From NCBI RefSeq assembly GCF_003289645.1, contig NZ_QLYX01000025.1, positions 1 to 64,000 on the forward strand: a DNA stretch of 64,000 nucleotides, read 5' to 3'. Positions 16,324 through 23,656 of this stretch are shown here, in pieces (the first letter of the stretch is position 1; every line of letters starts with the position of its first letter). The notes under the pieces were generated by a model. That model made no database searches, was not told the origin of the DNA, and was given only the letters and a program-made list of their open reading frames with translations. The stretch is from Actinomadura craniellae. GTDB taxonomy: Bacteria > Actinomycetota > Actinomycetes > Streptosporangiales > Streptosporangiaceae. Position numbers and translations under genes: made by a program.

Positions 16324-19300
16324 ATGGCGATCACCGCCGAGGTGCTCGATCAACTACTGAGCGGCTTGAGCGACGAGGCCCGCGACATCGTCACCTCCGA
16401 TGCGCGACGCCTTTTGGTGATCGCGGGAGCGGGTGCAGGTAAGACCGAGGCCATGGCTCGAAGGATCGCATGGTGGCACGGCCGGGACGGAATTCCCAAA
16501 GAGCAGATCGTCGCCTTCACCTTCACCGAGCAGGCCGCGGAAGAGATGAAGTTCCGGATCCGGAAGTACATCCAGGTGGTGGAAGAACCCGGCGTGGATC
16601 CGAGCCTGGGCGGCATGTACGTCGGCACGATCCACGGTTTCTGCCTGAACACGCTGCGGAAGACCTGGCCTGACGAATACCACAACGACGATGTGATCGA
16701 CGATGTCGCTCGATACTCGCTCGTCCAGGAGGGCTACAACTTTCTGCTCGGGCTCAAGGCCTTGGAGAACGCGCTCAAGGAGACATCGGGAAGGTCGTAC
16801 CAGTCCCGTGGGCAGACGATCAACCATTTCCTCAACGCCTACGATCTGCTGAACGAGTACGACCAACTCGACGTCGAACTCAGCGACGAGCCTCGGCCGC
16901 AGATCGGAGCCGAGCAGGAGTGGTGTCGGCAGGCTCGTCTTAGGACTCATGTCGGCGACGGTCCGGTGGCTCAGGCGTTCGCCACCGCCGCGGCCCGCTA
17001 CTACGCCTACTTGCGTTGCAGGCACTTCCTGGACTTCAGCACCGCTCAGTCGGAGCTCACTCGCAGGCTCCGGTCCGACGAGTCGGCTCGCTCTCGGCTG
17101 CGCAGTTCGATCACCCACCTGGTCGTCGACGAAGTTCAGGACATCAACCCGGTTCAAGATGAGATCCGGAGAATGCTCGTCGATGAGACCGACGGATGGC
17201 TGACGGCCGTCGGTGACCATAGACAAGCGATCTACGGTTGGCGCGGCGGTCGTATCGACATCATGGCCGGCCTGTCCGCAGAACTCCGTCGTGCCGAAGA
17301 CGGCGATGTCCTCGAGCTGACCGCCAATTACCGGTCCACTCCGAGGATCATCGACGTCTCCAACCGGTGGAACACCACCATCAACGTGCCGGGAGAAATG
17401 CCCAGCCCTGACATGACTCACGGCCGAGCTCAGCGCATAGACGCCGATCCATGTCATGTCGGGATCCTGGACTTCGGTGGTGAAGAACGTGCGGATGAAG
17501 CGCTGTGGATCGCCGAAACGGTCAAGGGGCTCGTCCCCAACGGGGAGTCCGGCGCTGCGCACGACACACCGGACGGCGAACGAGGAATCACCTACGCGGA
17601 CATCGCCGTACTGGTCCGCACGACCACGGATGCACGCACTTACATGCAGGCTCTACGGAATGCAGGCGTCCCGGCGGTGGTGAAGGCGGGTCCAGATCTC
17701 TTCGCTCAGGCGGAGGTCCTCCTGTTCGCAGCGGCCTTGTCCCTGTCCGGTGGACGCGACACCTTCTACGGCGCGGACTGGAACCCACGGTCGCTGCCCA
17801 ACCGCCTCGACACCGTGCTCGGCATCACGGACGCAGGTGTGCAGGGAACTGCTCAACGCGCCGTTCGCGCCGCATTCGCTGCGCTCTCTTCGGAAGGACT
17901 GCGCGTCGAGCCGGGCGCAGCCGACCGCGTGATCGCAGCCGCCGAGGCCATGAACGCTCGTCTCAACGGCAATGCCGTGGACCCATCGGTGGTCCGCACC
18001 GTCCGCACATCCGAACTCCGCCGATGGCTTTCAGGCCGTGACGAGGTGCGACGAGTCTTCCCGCAGACGATGCTGCAGTGGTTGATGGCGGAAGGCGGCG
18101 TGTCTGCCTGGGACTCGCCGGACAACCGAGCCGTCACCGCCATGTACCACTTGGGTCAGCTCAGCTCGCTCATTACGGGCATCGAAACACCCGGCTGGAC
18201 GCGAGCGAAGTCCTATACTCACCAGATCACCAGCCTGCTCCTATGGGCCACGGAATCAGCGCGTCCGCAGGAGGCACCCCTCCTCGCCACACCGGACGCC
18301 GTGACCGTCACGACGATCCACAGCGTCAAGGGCCTCCAATATGCCGCGGTCTTCGTGGCGGACGTGTGCAGTTACCGGTTCCCCAGCAGCAACGCCAAGA
18401 AGAAGCCTTCGCTGCCCTTCGAGGGGGAGCTGGCCGAAGTGATCGCTGCGGAGAACCTGGCGGACAATGCCAACAACGACGACGAGAGGCGGCTGATGTA
18501 CGTCGCCCTGACGCGCGCGGAGCGCTTCCTTTTCGTCTCCGCCTCGAAGCCGTCGAAGTTCTTCAAGGAGCTCACTTCGATCATCGCGGGCGCCGGTGGC
18601 ACCGTCCAAAGCTCTGATGAATCCACAGCCCTTCCGGGCCTCCGTCTGCTGCCGAGTGAGCGGAGCAGAGAAGATCGACTGATCACCTCCTTCTCTGATC
18701 TGCGGTACTACCTGGAGTGTCCACACGACTTCTACCTTCGCAAGGTGCTCGGCTTCACGCCCACCGTCGACCAGGCGTTCGGCTACGGACGAGGCATCCA
18801 CAACCTCATGCGCGCCGTCCATTCGAACCCTGCCTTCTGGGCCGGTCTCGCCACGGATCCTCCTGCACTCAAGCAGGCGGTCCAGGCGTTGATAGATCGG
18901 GGGCTCTTCTACCTGCGCCACACGACCGGCGAACCCGCCGCGAACATGCATCGGCGCGGTGTGGAGATCGTGACCGACTACGTCCGCACCTACGCCAAAG
19001 AGCTGGAGACGCTCTCCTTCGAGCCGGAACGGGAGTTCGAAGTGCTCGTGCCCGGCGAGAACGTCCTCATCGCCGGCGCCATCGACGTGGTCCGCCTCGA
19101 CTCACCGCCCAGAGTCACGATCATCGACTTCAAATCAGGCGAGCGCGAGACCGACAAGCACGATGCGCTCGACGAGGATGAGATGCGCCTCCAGGTCTCG
19201 CTTTACGCCGTCGCCGCCCGCCAGGAGCTGGAGTACGAGCCCGAACGCGGTCTCGTCCGCTACCTGGGCGAGAGAGATCGCTCCCGCAAAGAGCTCGCAG

Positions 19301-19485
19301 TCCCCCTGGACGAGGAGACGATCTCCGACAGCATCGCCGCTGTGTCGTCGCTCGCAGGCGGCATCCAACGCCGCCAGTTTCGCATCGGTCCCCGCAAACC
19401 CGATAAGAACGGCGACCACCGCTGTACAACTTGCGATTGGTCTCGAATCTGTGGACTCAAGAACAGCACACCGCTCGGCGAATAA
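16324..19485 (+). CDS. UvrD-type helicase with C-terminal AddB-like Fe-S nuclease
   Basis: ATG 16324 follows GAGGAGG; a TTG at 16297 is less likely. The 1053-residue protein has superfamily 1A motifs: Walker A AGAGAGKT (34-41), DEVQD (269-273), GDHRQAIYGWRGG (from 297), IHSVKGLQYAAVFV and YVALTRAERFL (from 726). The last 250 residues form a PD-(D/E)XK nuclease with Asp921 and DFK (Asp935, Lys937). Cys799 (YLECPHDF) together with CTTCDWSRIC (Cys1034, 1037, 1043) gives the C...C-x2-C-x5-C set that ligates 4Fe-4S in AddB. It is likely an end-processing helicase-nuclease recruited into the defence locus. Confidence 0.85.
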   Translation: MAITAEVLDQLLSGLSDEARDIVTSDARRLLVIAGAGAGKTEAMARRIAWWHGRDGIPKEQIVAFTFTEQAAEEMKFRIRKYIQVVEEPGVDPSLGGMYVGTIHGFCLNTLRKTWPDEYHNDDVIDDVARYSLVQEGYNFLLGLKALENALKETSGRSYQSRGQTINHFLNAYDLLNEYDQLDVELSDEPRPQIGAEQEWCRQARLRTHVGDGPVAQAFATAAARYYAYLRCRHFLDFSTAQSELTRRLRSDESARSRLRSSITHLVVDEVQDINPVQDEIRRMLVDETDGWLTAVGDHRQAIYGWRGGRIDIMAGLSAELRRAEDGDVLELTANYRSTPRIIDVSNRWNTTINVPGEMPSPDMTHGRAQRIDADPCHVGILDFGGEERADEALWIAETVKGLVPNGESGAAHDTPDGERGITYADIAVLVRTTTDARTYMQALRNAGVPAVVKAGPDLFAQAEVLLFAAALSLSGGRDTFYGADWNPRSLPNRLDTVLGITDAGVQGTAQRAVRAAFAALSSEGLRVEPGAADRVIAAAEAMNARLNGNAVDPSVVRTVRTSELRRWLSGRDEVRRVFPQTMLQWLMAEGGVSAWDSPDNRAVTAMYHLGQLSSLITGIETPGWTRAKSYTHQITSLLLWATESARPQEAPLLATPDAVTVTTIHSVKGLQYAAVFVADVCSYRFPSSNAKKKPSLPFEGELAEVIAAENLADNANNDDERRLMYVALTRAERFLFVSASKPSKFFKELTSIIAGAGGTVQSSDESTALPGLRLLPSERSREDRLITSFSDLRYYLECPHDFYLRKVLGFTPTVDQAFGYGRGIHNLMRAVHSNPAFWAGLATDPPALKQAVQALIDRGLFYLRHTTGEPAANMHRRGVEIVTDYVRTYAKELETLSFEPEREFEVLVPGENVLIAGAIDVVRLDSPPRVTIIDFKSGERETDKHDALDEDEMRLQVSLYAVAARQELEYEPERGLVRYLGERDRSRKELAVPLDEETISDSIAAVSSLAGGIQRRQFRIGPRKPDKNGDHRCTTCDWSRICGLKNSTPLGE

Positions 19486-19615
19486 AGATGATGCGCAGGC
19501 GATAATTTCCACCTGCCTTCACCACAGCATGGCACACGACGGCCACAAGATCGCCTGCCGGAATGCCCTACAGTTCAAGAAATTGATAGGAGATATCTCG
19601 GCATCGTCTGATTAA

Positions 19616-21076
19616 CTAAACCGATCGCAAGTTCGGTCGATTGTTTGCGTTTTGGGCCAGCAGTTGATCAGCAAGGGCCGCTTGGAGCTCGGCGATCTTG
19701 GTTTGCGCTTCTTCAAGTTGTTGTTCGAGATGAGGGGTGGAGTCCTGGACGGTGTGGGGGCTACGGATCTTGTCGAGGGCTTCAAGAGCCGTCTCGTCGG
19801 CGGTGGGGAGGGTGTGGAGGTAGCGCTCGGTGGTGGAGAGCTTGCGGTGGCCGAGGCGTTCCTTGACGACCTGGAGGTCGGCGCCGCCGGCCAGTAGCCA
19901 GGAGGCGTGGGCGTGACGGAGGTCGTGGATGCGGGGCTTGAAGTCCAGGCCAGCGGCTTCGCGGGCCGGGTACCAGCAGTGCTTGCGGAACCAGTTGGCG
20001 GAGAGGTGCGGGTCGGTATCGACGAGACGGGGCTTACGGGGGTTGTCCCTGCCCTTGGCACGGCGCTTGGCTCGGTAGTCGGCGTAGGCGCGGCGGCAGC
20101 GATCACACTTGCACTTGCCGAGGTTGTAGGCGGTGATGGTGCCGTGGGTGTAGGTGCGACCGTTGGGGGCGGTGAAGGTGAGGGAGGCCGGGTCGGCCAG
20201 TTCGAGCCGCGGCTTGGGCGGGTCCTCCCAGCGGCGGCTGAAGAAGAGGTCGTCGGGGCCGAGGTCCTCCGCCTCCGCGTAGGCCTTGAGCTTGGTGACG
20301 ATCTGGGCACTGAGTTTGATGCGGCGCGAACGCTTGCCCTTGGGGTAGTCCTTGACCAGGAAGCGCTTGCCCTCAGGGTGGTGTTCGGGGACCAGTTCGA
20401 CGACCGCGCGACTGACGGTGAGAATGCGGGTGGCGAAGTCGAGGTCCTTGACCCGCAGTTCGGTGAGTTCGCCCCAGCGCAGGCCGCTCTCGATGTCGGT
20501 CTCCACGAGGAGTTTCGCGACCGGGTCGGGCAGGGCGTTGTAGATGAGGCTGAACTGCTCGGCGGTGATGACCGCTCGGGGCTTTTCGGGAATGGGGTCG
20601 GTCTTCACCCCCCTGCTCGGGTGATTGACGATGACGTCGTCGTTCAGGGCGGTGGTGAAGACGGAATTGAGGATCGCCGTCTTGCAGTACTTGATGCGGT
20701 GGGCCGAGACGCCCTTCCTCTTGAGCTTGGTGATCCAGTCGCGGACGTGCTCCGAGGTGATCTCGCTCATCTTGAGGTTCGCGAAGTACGGCATGACGTG
20801 CGCGTTGATCGCGTACGTGTAGTCCTGGCGGGTGGTGGCCTCCATCCGATGGTTGGGCAGCCAGGTCTTCTCGACGTAGGCGTGGAAGGTCTGCCTGCCT
20901 CGGCGAGCGTCCCCCGGTTTGCCCGATATGACCCGCCCCTCCGCTTCACGTAATGCTCGTCGCGCTTCCTTTTTTGTGTCGTATATGCCAGCCGACTGCT
21001 GGCGCCCCTGGGCGTCCTTGTAGAGCGCCTGGTAGCGGGTCGCCGTCTTGTTCTTGTAGGTGCGGACGAAGCCCAT
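19616..21076 (-). CDS. int: Tyrosine-type site-specific integrase with zinc-knuckle insert
   Basis: ATG 21076 follows GAGGTGAT; the frame extends to 21109 without need. The 486-residue protein has an AP2-like arm-binding start (ATRYQALYKDAQGRQ), a SAM-like core-binding domain, and catalytic residues Arg200 (GLRWGEL), HDLR (His384, Arg387), GH (409-410) and nucleophile Tyr419. A segment at 311-342 inside the catalytic domain reads HGTITAYNLGKCKC-DRCRRAYADY. This HGT..AY..G.C.C..C module is common in actinophage proteins and probably binds zinc. A coiled-coil tail (from about 445) ends the chain. It would catalyse integration at the adjacent tRNA-Gly site. Confidence 0.92.
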   Translation of the reverse strand: MGFVRTYKNKTATRYQALYKDAQGRQQSAGIYDTKKEARRALREAEGRVISGKPGDARRGRQTFHAYVEKTWLPNHRMEATTRQDYTYAINAHVMPYFANLKMSEITSEHVRDWITKLKRKGVSAHRIKYCKTAILNSVFTTALNDDVIVNHPSRGVKTDPIPEKPRAVITAEQFSLIYNALPDPVAKLLVETDIESGLRWGELTELRVKDLDFATRILTVSRAVVELVPEHHPEGKRFLVKDYPKGKRSRRIKLSAQIVTKLKAYAEAEDLGPDDLFFSRRWEDPPKPRLELADPASLTFTAPNGRTYTHGTITAYNLGKCKCDRCRRAYADYRAKRRAKGRDNPRKPRLVDTDPHLSANWFRKHCWYPAREAAGLDFKPRIHDLRHAHASWLLAGGADLQVVKERLGHRKLSTTERYLHTLPTADETALEALDKIRSPHTVQDSTPHLEQQLEEAQTKIAELQAALADQLLAQNANNRPNLRSV

Positions 21077-21101
21077 GCCGATCACCTCAGCAGCTTGATC
21101 A

Positions 21102-21146
21102 TCTATCACCCATCTATCACCGGACTCGGTGTAATCGGGTGATAGA
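21102..21146. repeat. Three TCTATCACC iterons upstream of int
   Basis: TCTATCACC occurs at 21102-21110 and 21113-21121 as direct repeats and inverted (GGTGATAGA) at 21138-21146. They lie 26-70 bp upstream of the integrase start and inside the attP arm, where arm-type integrase or excisionase sites and the int operator are expected. Confidence 0.55.
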
Positions 21147-21240
21147 AACTGTGACCGCCCGTCAGAGCGGCACCCCTTCCGACCTGCACCTTAGCTGAAA
21201 ATATCCGAATTCCCAAACCCTCGAATTGGACGCAAATAAA

Positions 21241-21286
21241 AACTTCCAAACTGGCTACGCGGGTTCGATTCCCGTCGCCCGCTCCA
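21241..21286 (+). other. attR: 3' part of tRNA-Gly(TCC)
   Basis: The sequence from CTTCCAA (anticodon loop with TCC) through the T-arm GCGGG-TTCGATT-CCCGT to CGCCCGC-T-CCA matches the 3' half of an actinomycete tRNA-Gly. The bases to the left (CGCAAATAAAAA) cannot form the 5' half. It is therefore a duplicated tRNA tail, the typical right att site of an element using tRNA 3' ends. The crossover lies somewhere in this stretch. Confidence 0.85.
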
Positions 21287-21291
21287 CCCCG

Positions 21292-21327
21292 AAGCCCAGG
21301 TCAACCCGCATGCGGGGACCTGGGCTT
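21292..21327. terminator. Rho-independent-like terminator behind tRNA-Gly
   Basis: Arms AAGCCCAGGTC (21292-21302) and GACCTGGGCTT (21317-21327) enclose a second palindrome CCCGCATGCGGG. The hairpin directly follows the tRNA tail and probably terminated the original tRNA. It also overlaps the last codons of the convergent DUF397 gene. Confidence 0.7.
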
Positions 21328-21615
21328 TCGATCTTCACCGGACCTACTTGCTCCTGCGCGCCCGATGATGGGCCCTTTCTCTCTCAACTCGCCGGACACC
21401 GATGTATCACCCAAACCATCTCCCCGGCCTTTGAGCTCCGCGAGGAAAGCATCAGCTTCGCCCGGGGTGAGGTGGAGGAGTGGCCCTTCTGGGTTCTTGG
21501 AGTCGCGGATGGCGATGGTGTCGCCCAGGTCGGCGAGTTCGATGCATTCGTTGCCGCCGCCGCTGTGGGTGCTCTTGCGCCAGGTGGGCTGGGCGGGGTC
21601 TGGCTGGTTGATCAC
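21301..21615 (-). CDS. DUF397 protein
   Basis: A 104-residue protein with the DUF397 signature: WRKSTHSGGGNECIELAD, then IAIRDSKNPEGPLLHLTP and ADAFLAELK. GTG 21615 overlaps the stop of the upstream XRE gene by 4 nt. Family members are small partners of XRE/DUF5753 regulators in actinomycete developmental clusters (BldB/WhiJ type) and can act as antitoxin-like or accessory regulators. The tail after LKGRG is longer than usual. It runs into the tRNA terminator, so its last 30 residues may have arisen by stop-codon loss. Confidence 0.85.
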   Translation of the reverse strand: MINQPDPAQPTWRKSTHSGGGNECIELADLGDTIAIRDSKNPEGPLLHLTPGEADAFLAELKGRGDGLGDTSVSGELREKGPIIGRAGASRSGEDRKPRSPHAG

Positions 21616-22451
21616 CTGAGCTCCTTCACCGCCTCGGTGATCATGGTGTGGGAGTTGCGGACGGGGATCGCCGAGGCTCGTATGTGATCGAATGCCAGGG
21701 TATACCGGGTGGTATCGACTGGTTCTTCGATATAGAGGTCACCGTAGAGGCCTTCGGTGTAGGCGACGGGCGGGTCGGTGGGCTCGGGGAAGCTCAGCAG
21801 GACGAACATGCCTTCCAAGCCGGCATGGGCCCCGGCGTCGAAGCTGAGGATCTGCACGGTGATGTTGGGGCGCCGGCCGAGTTCGGCCAGATGTTCGAGT
21901 TGGGCGCGCATGACGTCTTGGCCGCCGATGCGGCGGCGGATGACCGCTTCGTCGATCACGGCCCAGATGGTGGGCGGGTCGGGTTGCTCCAGCAGAGTTT
22001 GGCGGGCGGTGCGGGCTTCGATACGGCGGTCGACTTCTTCGTCCGGGGCGTCGGGGCGGACGGCATGGATGACCGCGCGGGCGTAGTCGGGGGTCTGGAG
22101 CAGGCCAGGGACGAGTTGCGGGGCGAAGAAGCGAAGCTCGCGGGCGTCGGCCTCCAGTCCGATGTAGGAGCCGGTGAAGACGTCGTTGTAGGAGGACCAC
22201 CAGCCGCGCTTACGAGCATCGCGGCCCAATTGGACCAGTTCGGGCCGGTCCTGTTCGGGCACCTCGTACAGGTCGAGCAGGAGGCGCAGGTCTCCGGCGC
22301 CGATGCTGGACTGGGCCTTCTCGATACGGATGACCTTGGACTTGGAAAAGCCCACCTGCTGCGCGACCTCTTCCTGCGACAGGCCACTCTCCTGCCGCAG
22401 AGCGCGCAATCTAGCGGCCAGTCTGCGGCGCAGGACGGTCGGACTGTTCAC
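21612..22451 (-). CDS. XRE-family regulator with DUF5753 domain
   Basis: A 279-residue protein starting at GTG 22451 after GGGAGAC. An N-terminal helix-turn-helix (SGLSQEEVAQQVGFSKSKVIRIE) is followed by the DUF5753 sensor-like domain, recognisable by YIGLEADARELRFFAPQLVPGLLQTPDYARAV and the later LSFDAGAHAGLEGMFVLLSF. These regulators work with DUF397 and ATP-binding partners, both adjacent here, in whiJ/abaA-type loci that affect differentiation and antibiotic production. A perfect 24-bp palindrome lies 85 bp upstream and is the probable operator. Confidence 0.9.
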   Translation of the reverse strand: MNSPTVLRRRLAARLRALRQESGLSQEEVAQQVGFSKSKVIRIEKAQSSIGAGDLRLLLDLYEVPEQDRPELVQLGRDARKRGWWSSYNDVFTGSYIGLEADARELRFFAPQLVPGLLQTPDYARAVIHAVRPDAPDEEVDRRIEARTARQTLLEQPDPPTIWAVIDEAVIRRRIGGQDVMRAQLEHLAELGRRPNITVQILSFDAGAHAGLEGMFVLLSFPEPTDPPVAYTEGLYGDLYIEEPVDTTRYTLAFDHIRASAIPVRNSHTMITEAVKELR

Positions 22452-22535
22452 CGGGTCTCCCTTTCCGCGAAGTCGATCTCACCCAGTGTCGCGAACCCCT
22501 GACACGGATCGCAGGTGATGTCTAGATTGGGCAGT

Positions 22536-22559
22536 CTAATCTGCGACGTCGCAGATTAG
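22536..22559. promoter_or_regulatory. 24-bp perfect palindrome, operator of the divergent regulator pair
   Basis: CTAATCTGCGAC followed immediately by its reverse complement. A related half-site (TCTAGATT) lies just upstream. It sits between the divergent XRE gene and the ATP-binding protein gene and could repress both. Confidence 0.7.
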
Positions 22560-22624
22560 GTCGACGCCAGTCGTTCGGTGCGGCACCCGCACGCCCCGAG
22601 CCCCTCACGAAGGGTGGTCCTACG

Positions 22625-23041
22625 ATGACGGACCCACGACGAAGCCCGCACACCCACCGACGCCGCTTCCCCGGCACCTTCGAACAGGTGAGCGCCGCAC
22701 GCCGGTTCATCGCCGCACACCTGAACGGCTGCCCACGGCTCGATGACGTCCTGCTCATGATCGGAGAGATCGCAGCCAACGCCGTCGAGCACACCGACAC
22801 CGGCAACAACGGGTCCTTCGAGGTCACCCTGCTCCACGACGCCACCGGATGGCTGCGCATCGAAGTCCGCGACGACGGCTCACCCGTACGCCCGCAGATC
22901 TGCCCACTCGGCCACGTAGAAGATCGCGAAAGCGGCTACGGACTCCAGATCGTCGACACCCTCTCCGACAACTGGGGCCACAAAGACGAACTCCGCGGAC
23001 ACTTCGTCTTCTTCGAAGTCGCATGGGACTCCGAGACCTGA
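22625..23041 (+). CDS. HATPase_c_2 anti-sigma-factor-like ATP-binding protein
   Basis: A 138-residue protein with the RsbW/SpoIIAB-type GHKL fold: N box EIAANAVEHTD, G1 box VRDDGSPV and G2-region GYGLQIVDTLSDNWG. Actinomycetes encode many such single-domain ATPases beside XRE/DUF397 pairs. They may act as anti-sigma kinases or, in whiJ-like clusters, as modulators of the regulator. The start at ATG 22625 has AAGGGTGG upstream. It is divergent from the XRE gene across the 24-bp palindrome. Confidence 0.88.
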   Translation: MTDPRRSPHTHRRRFPGTFEQVSAARRFIAAHLNGCPRLDDVLLMIGEIAANAVEHTDTGNNGSFEVTLLHDATGWLRIEVRDDGSPVRPQICPLGHVEDRESGYGLQIVDTLSDNWGHKDELRGHFVFFEVAWDSET

Positions 23042-23159
23042 ACACAGAGCCCCGCGCTCGACTACCCGGGCCGAACCCGTCTACCTGAAGCGGTCGGGAC
23101 AGACCAGAGCCTCCATCTAACCCGCCCCGCTTCAATCTGGCGTGCGCATCGAGTAGTGG

Positions 23160-23519
23160 TTACCAGGTGCCAAGGGGCATGGCGTTCCAGGAGAGCCGTA
23201 TGGCCGGCCGGGTTTGTAGCCACAACGGCTCATGCCGATCCTCGGTGAACCGTAGGGCCAGGCCCTCGCAGTCCTCGTGCTTTTCAACGGACACGCTTTC
23301 AAGCCTTCGAAGCCGCCCGATCGACACGACCTCGTCGCCGGCTTCGGCGATGGTCACGTATGCCTCGCCGGATGTGGGATCGAGAGAGAAGAGCACTTCC
23401 CGATTACCACGCTGAAGCCTGAAGGAGTGAAGTCCCACGGGCCAGTCCATGTCTTCGTACTCCGTGGCCGGGTCGTCCTCGAAGAGCCAGATCAAGTCCG
23501 CCAGTTCAGGGATCTCCAT
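23160..23519 (-). CDS. Hypothetical protein
   Basis: About 119 residues from ATG 23519 (MEIPELADLIWLFEDDPATEYEDMDWPVG). The longer frame to 23786 is rejected because its first 89 residues are proline/arginine-rich and cross the AbiE promoter. The composition, acidic with many Trp and a beta-strand pattern (SFRLQRGNREVLFSLDPTSGEAYVTIAEA), looks like a real small folded protein of the kind found as immunity or scaffold proteins in actinomycetes, but no family was recognised. The ribosome binding site is weak. Confidence 0.6.
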   Translation of the reverse strand: MEIPELADLIWLFEDDPATEYEDMDWPVGLHSFRLQRGNREVLFSLDPTSGEAYVTIAEAGDEVVSIGRLRRLESVSVEKHEDCEGLALRFTEDRHEPLWLQTRPAIRLSWNAMPLGTW

Positions 23520-23587
23520 AGCCGGACGGTACGGCAAGCTCGCTCCCCCGCCTGGACTCCCCCGACAACCCGCAGCAAGATTGCTAC

Positions 23588-23618
23588 GATGAACGTAGGG
23601 TCTCAACCTACGCTCATC
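23588..23618. promoter_or_regulatory. Inverted repeat, likely AbiEi operator
   Basis: Arms GATGAACGTAGG (23588-23599) and CCTACGCTCATC (23607-23618) match at 11 of 12 positions around a 7-nt spacer. They lie 39 bp ahead of the abiEi start, overlapping the expected promoter. AbiEi antitoxins are known to bind inverted repeats at their own promoter. Confidence 0.6.
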
Positions 23619-23656
23619 GTTACAGTAGACCCCAGGGCTCTCTCGGGGGTGGGGAC

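Larger units (their letters stand above)
1..21286. mobile_element. Integrative mobilizable element (right part)
   Basis: The right boundary is a tRNA-Gly 3' fragment at 21241-21286 that lacks its 5' half. The left boundary is not in the window. Between them lie a MobC/relaxase pair, a restriction-type cargo and a tyrosine integrase reading away from the att site. For integration into a tRNA 3' end, recombination leaves the rebuilt complete tRNA at one end and a 3' duplicate at the other. The duplicate here is followed by a tRNA-style terminator and chromosomal genes, so the element must extend leftwards. The relaxase is interrupted, so present mobility is doubtful. No conjugative transfer (TraB/FtsK or type IV secretion) gene is visible in the window. 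Confidence 0.75.

Noticed and set aside
21241-21286. A complete tRNA gene
   Set aside because: Only the 3' half can be folded. The D-arm and 5' acceptor strand are missing on the left, so it is an att site and not a tRNA.
21226-21687. Plus-strand ORF beginning MDANKNFQTGYAGSIPVARST
   Set aside because: The YAGSIPVARST part is the translated tRNA T-arm, and the rest is antisense to DUF397 and the XRE gene.
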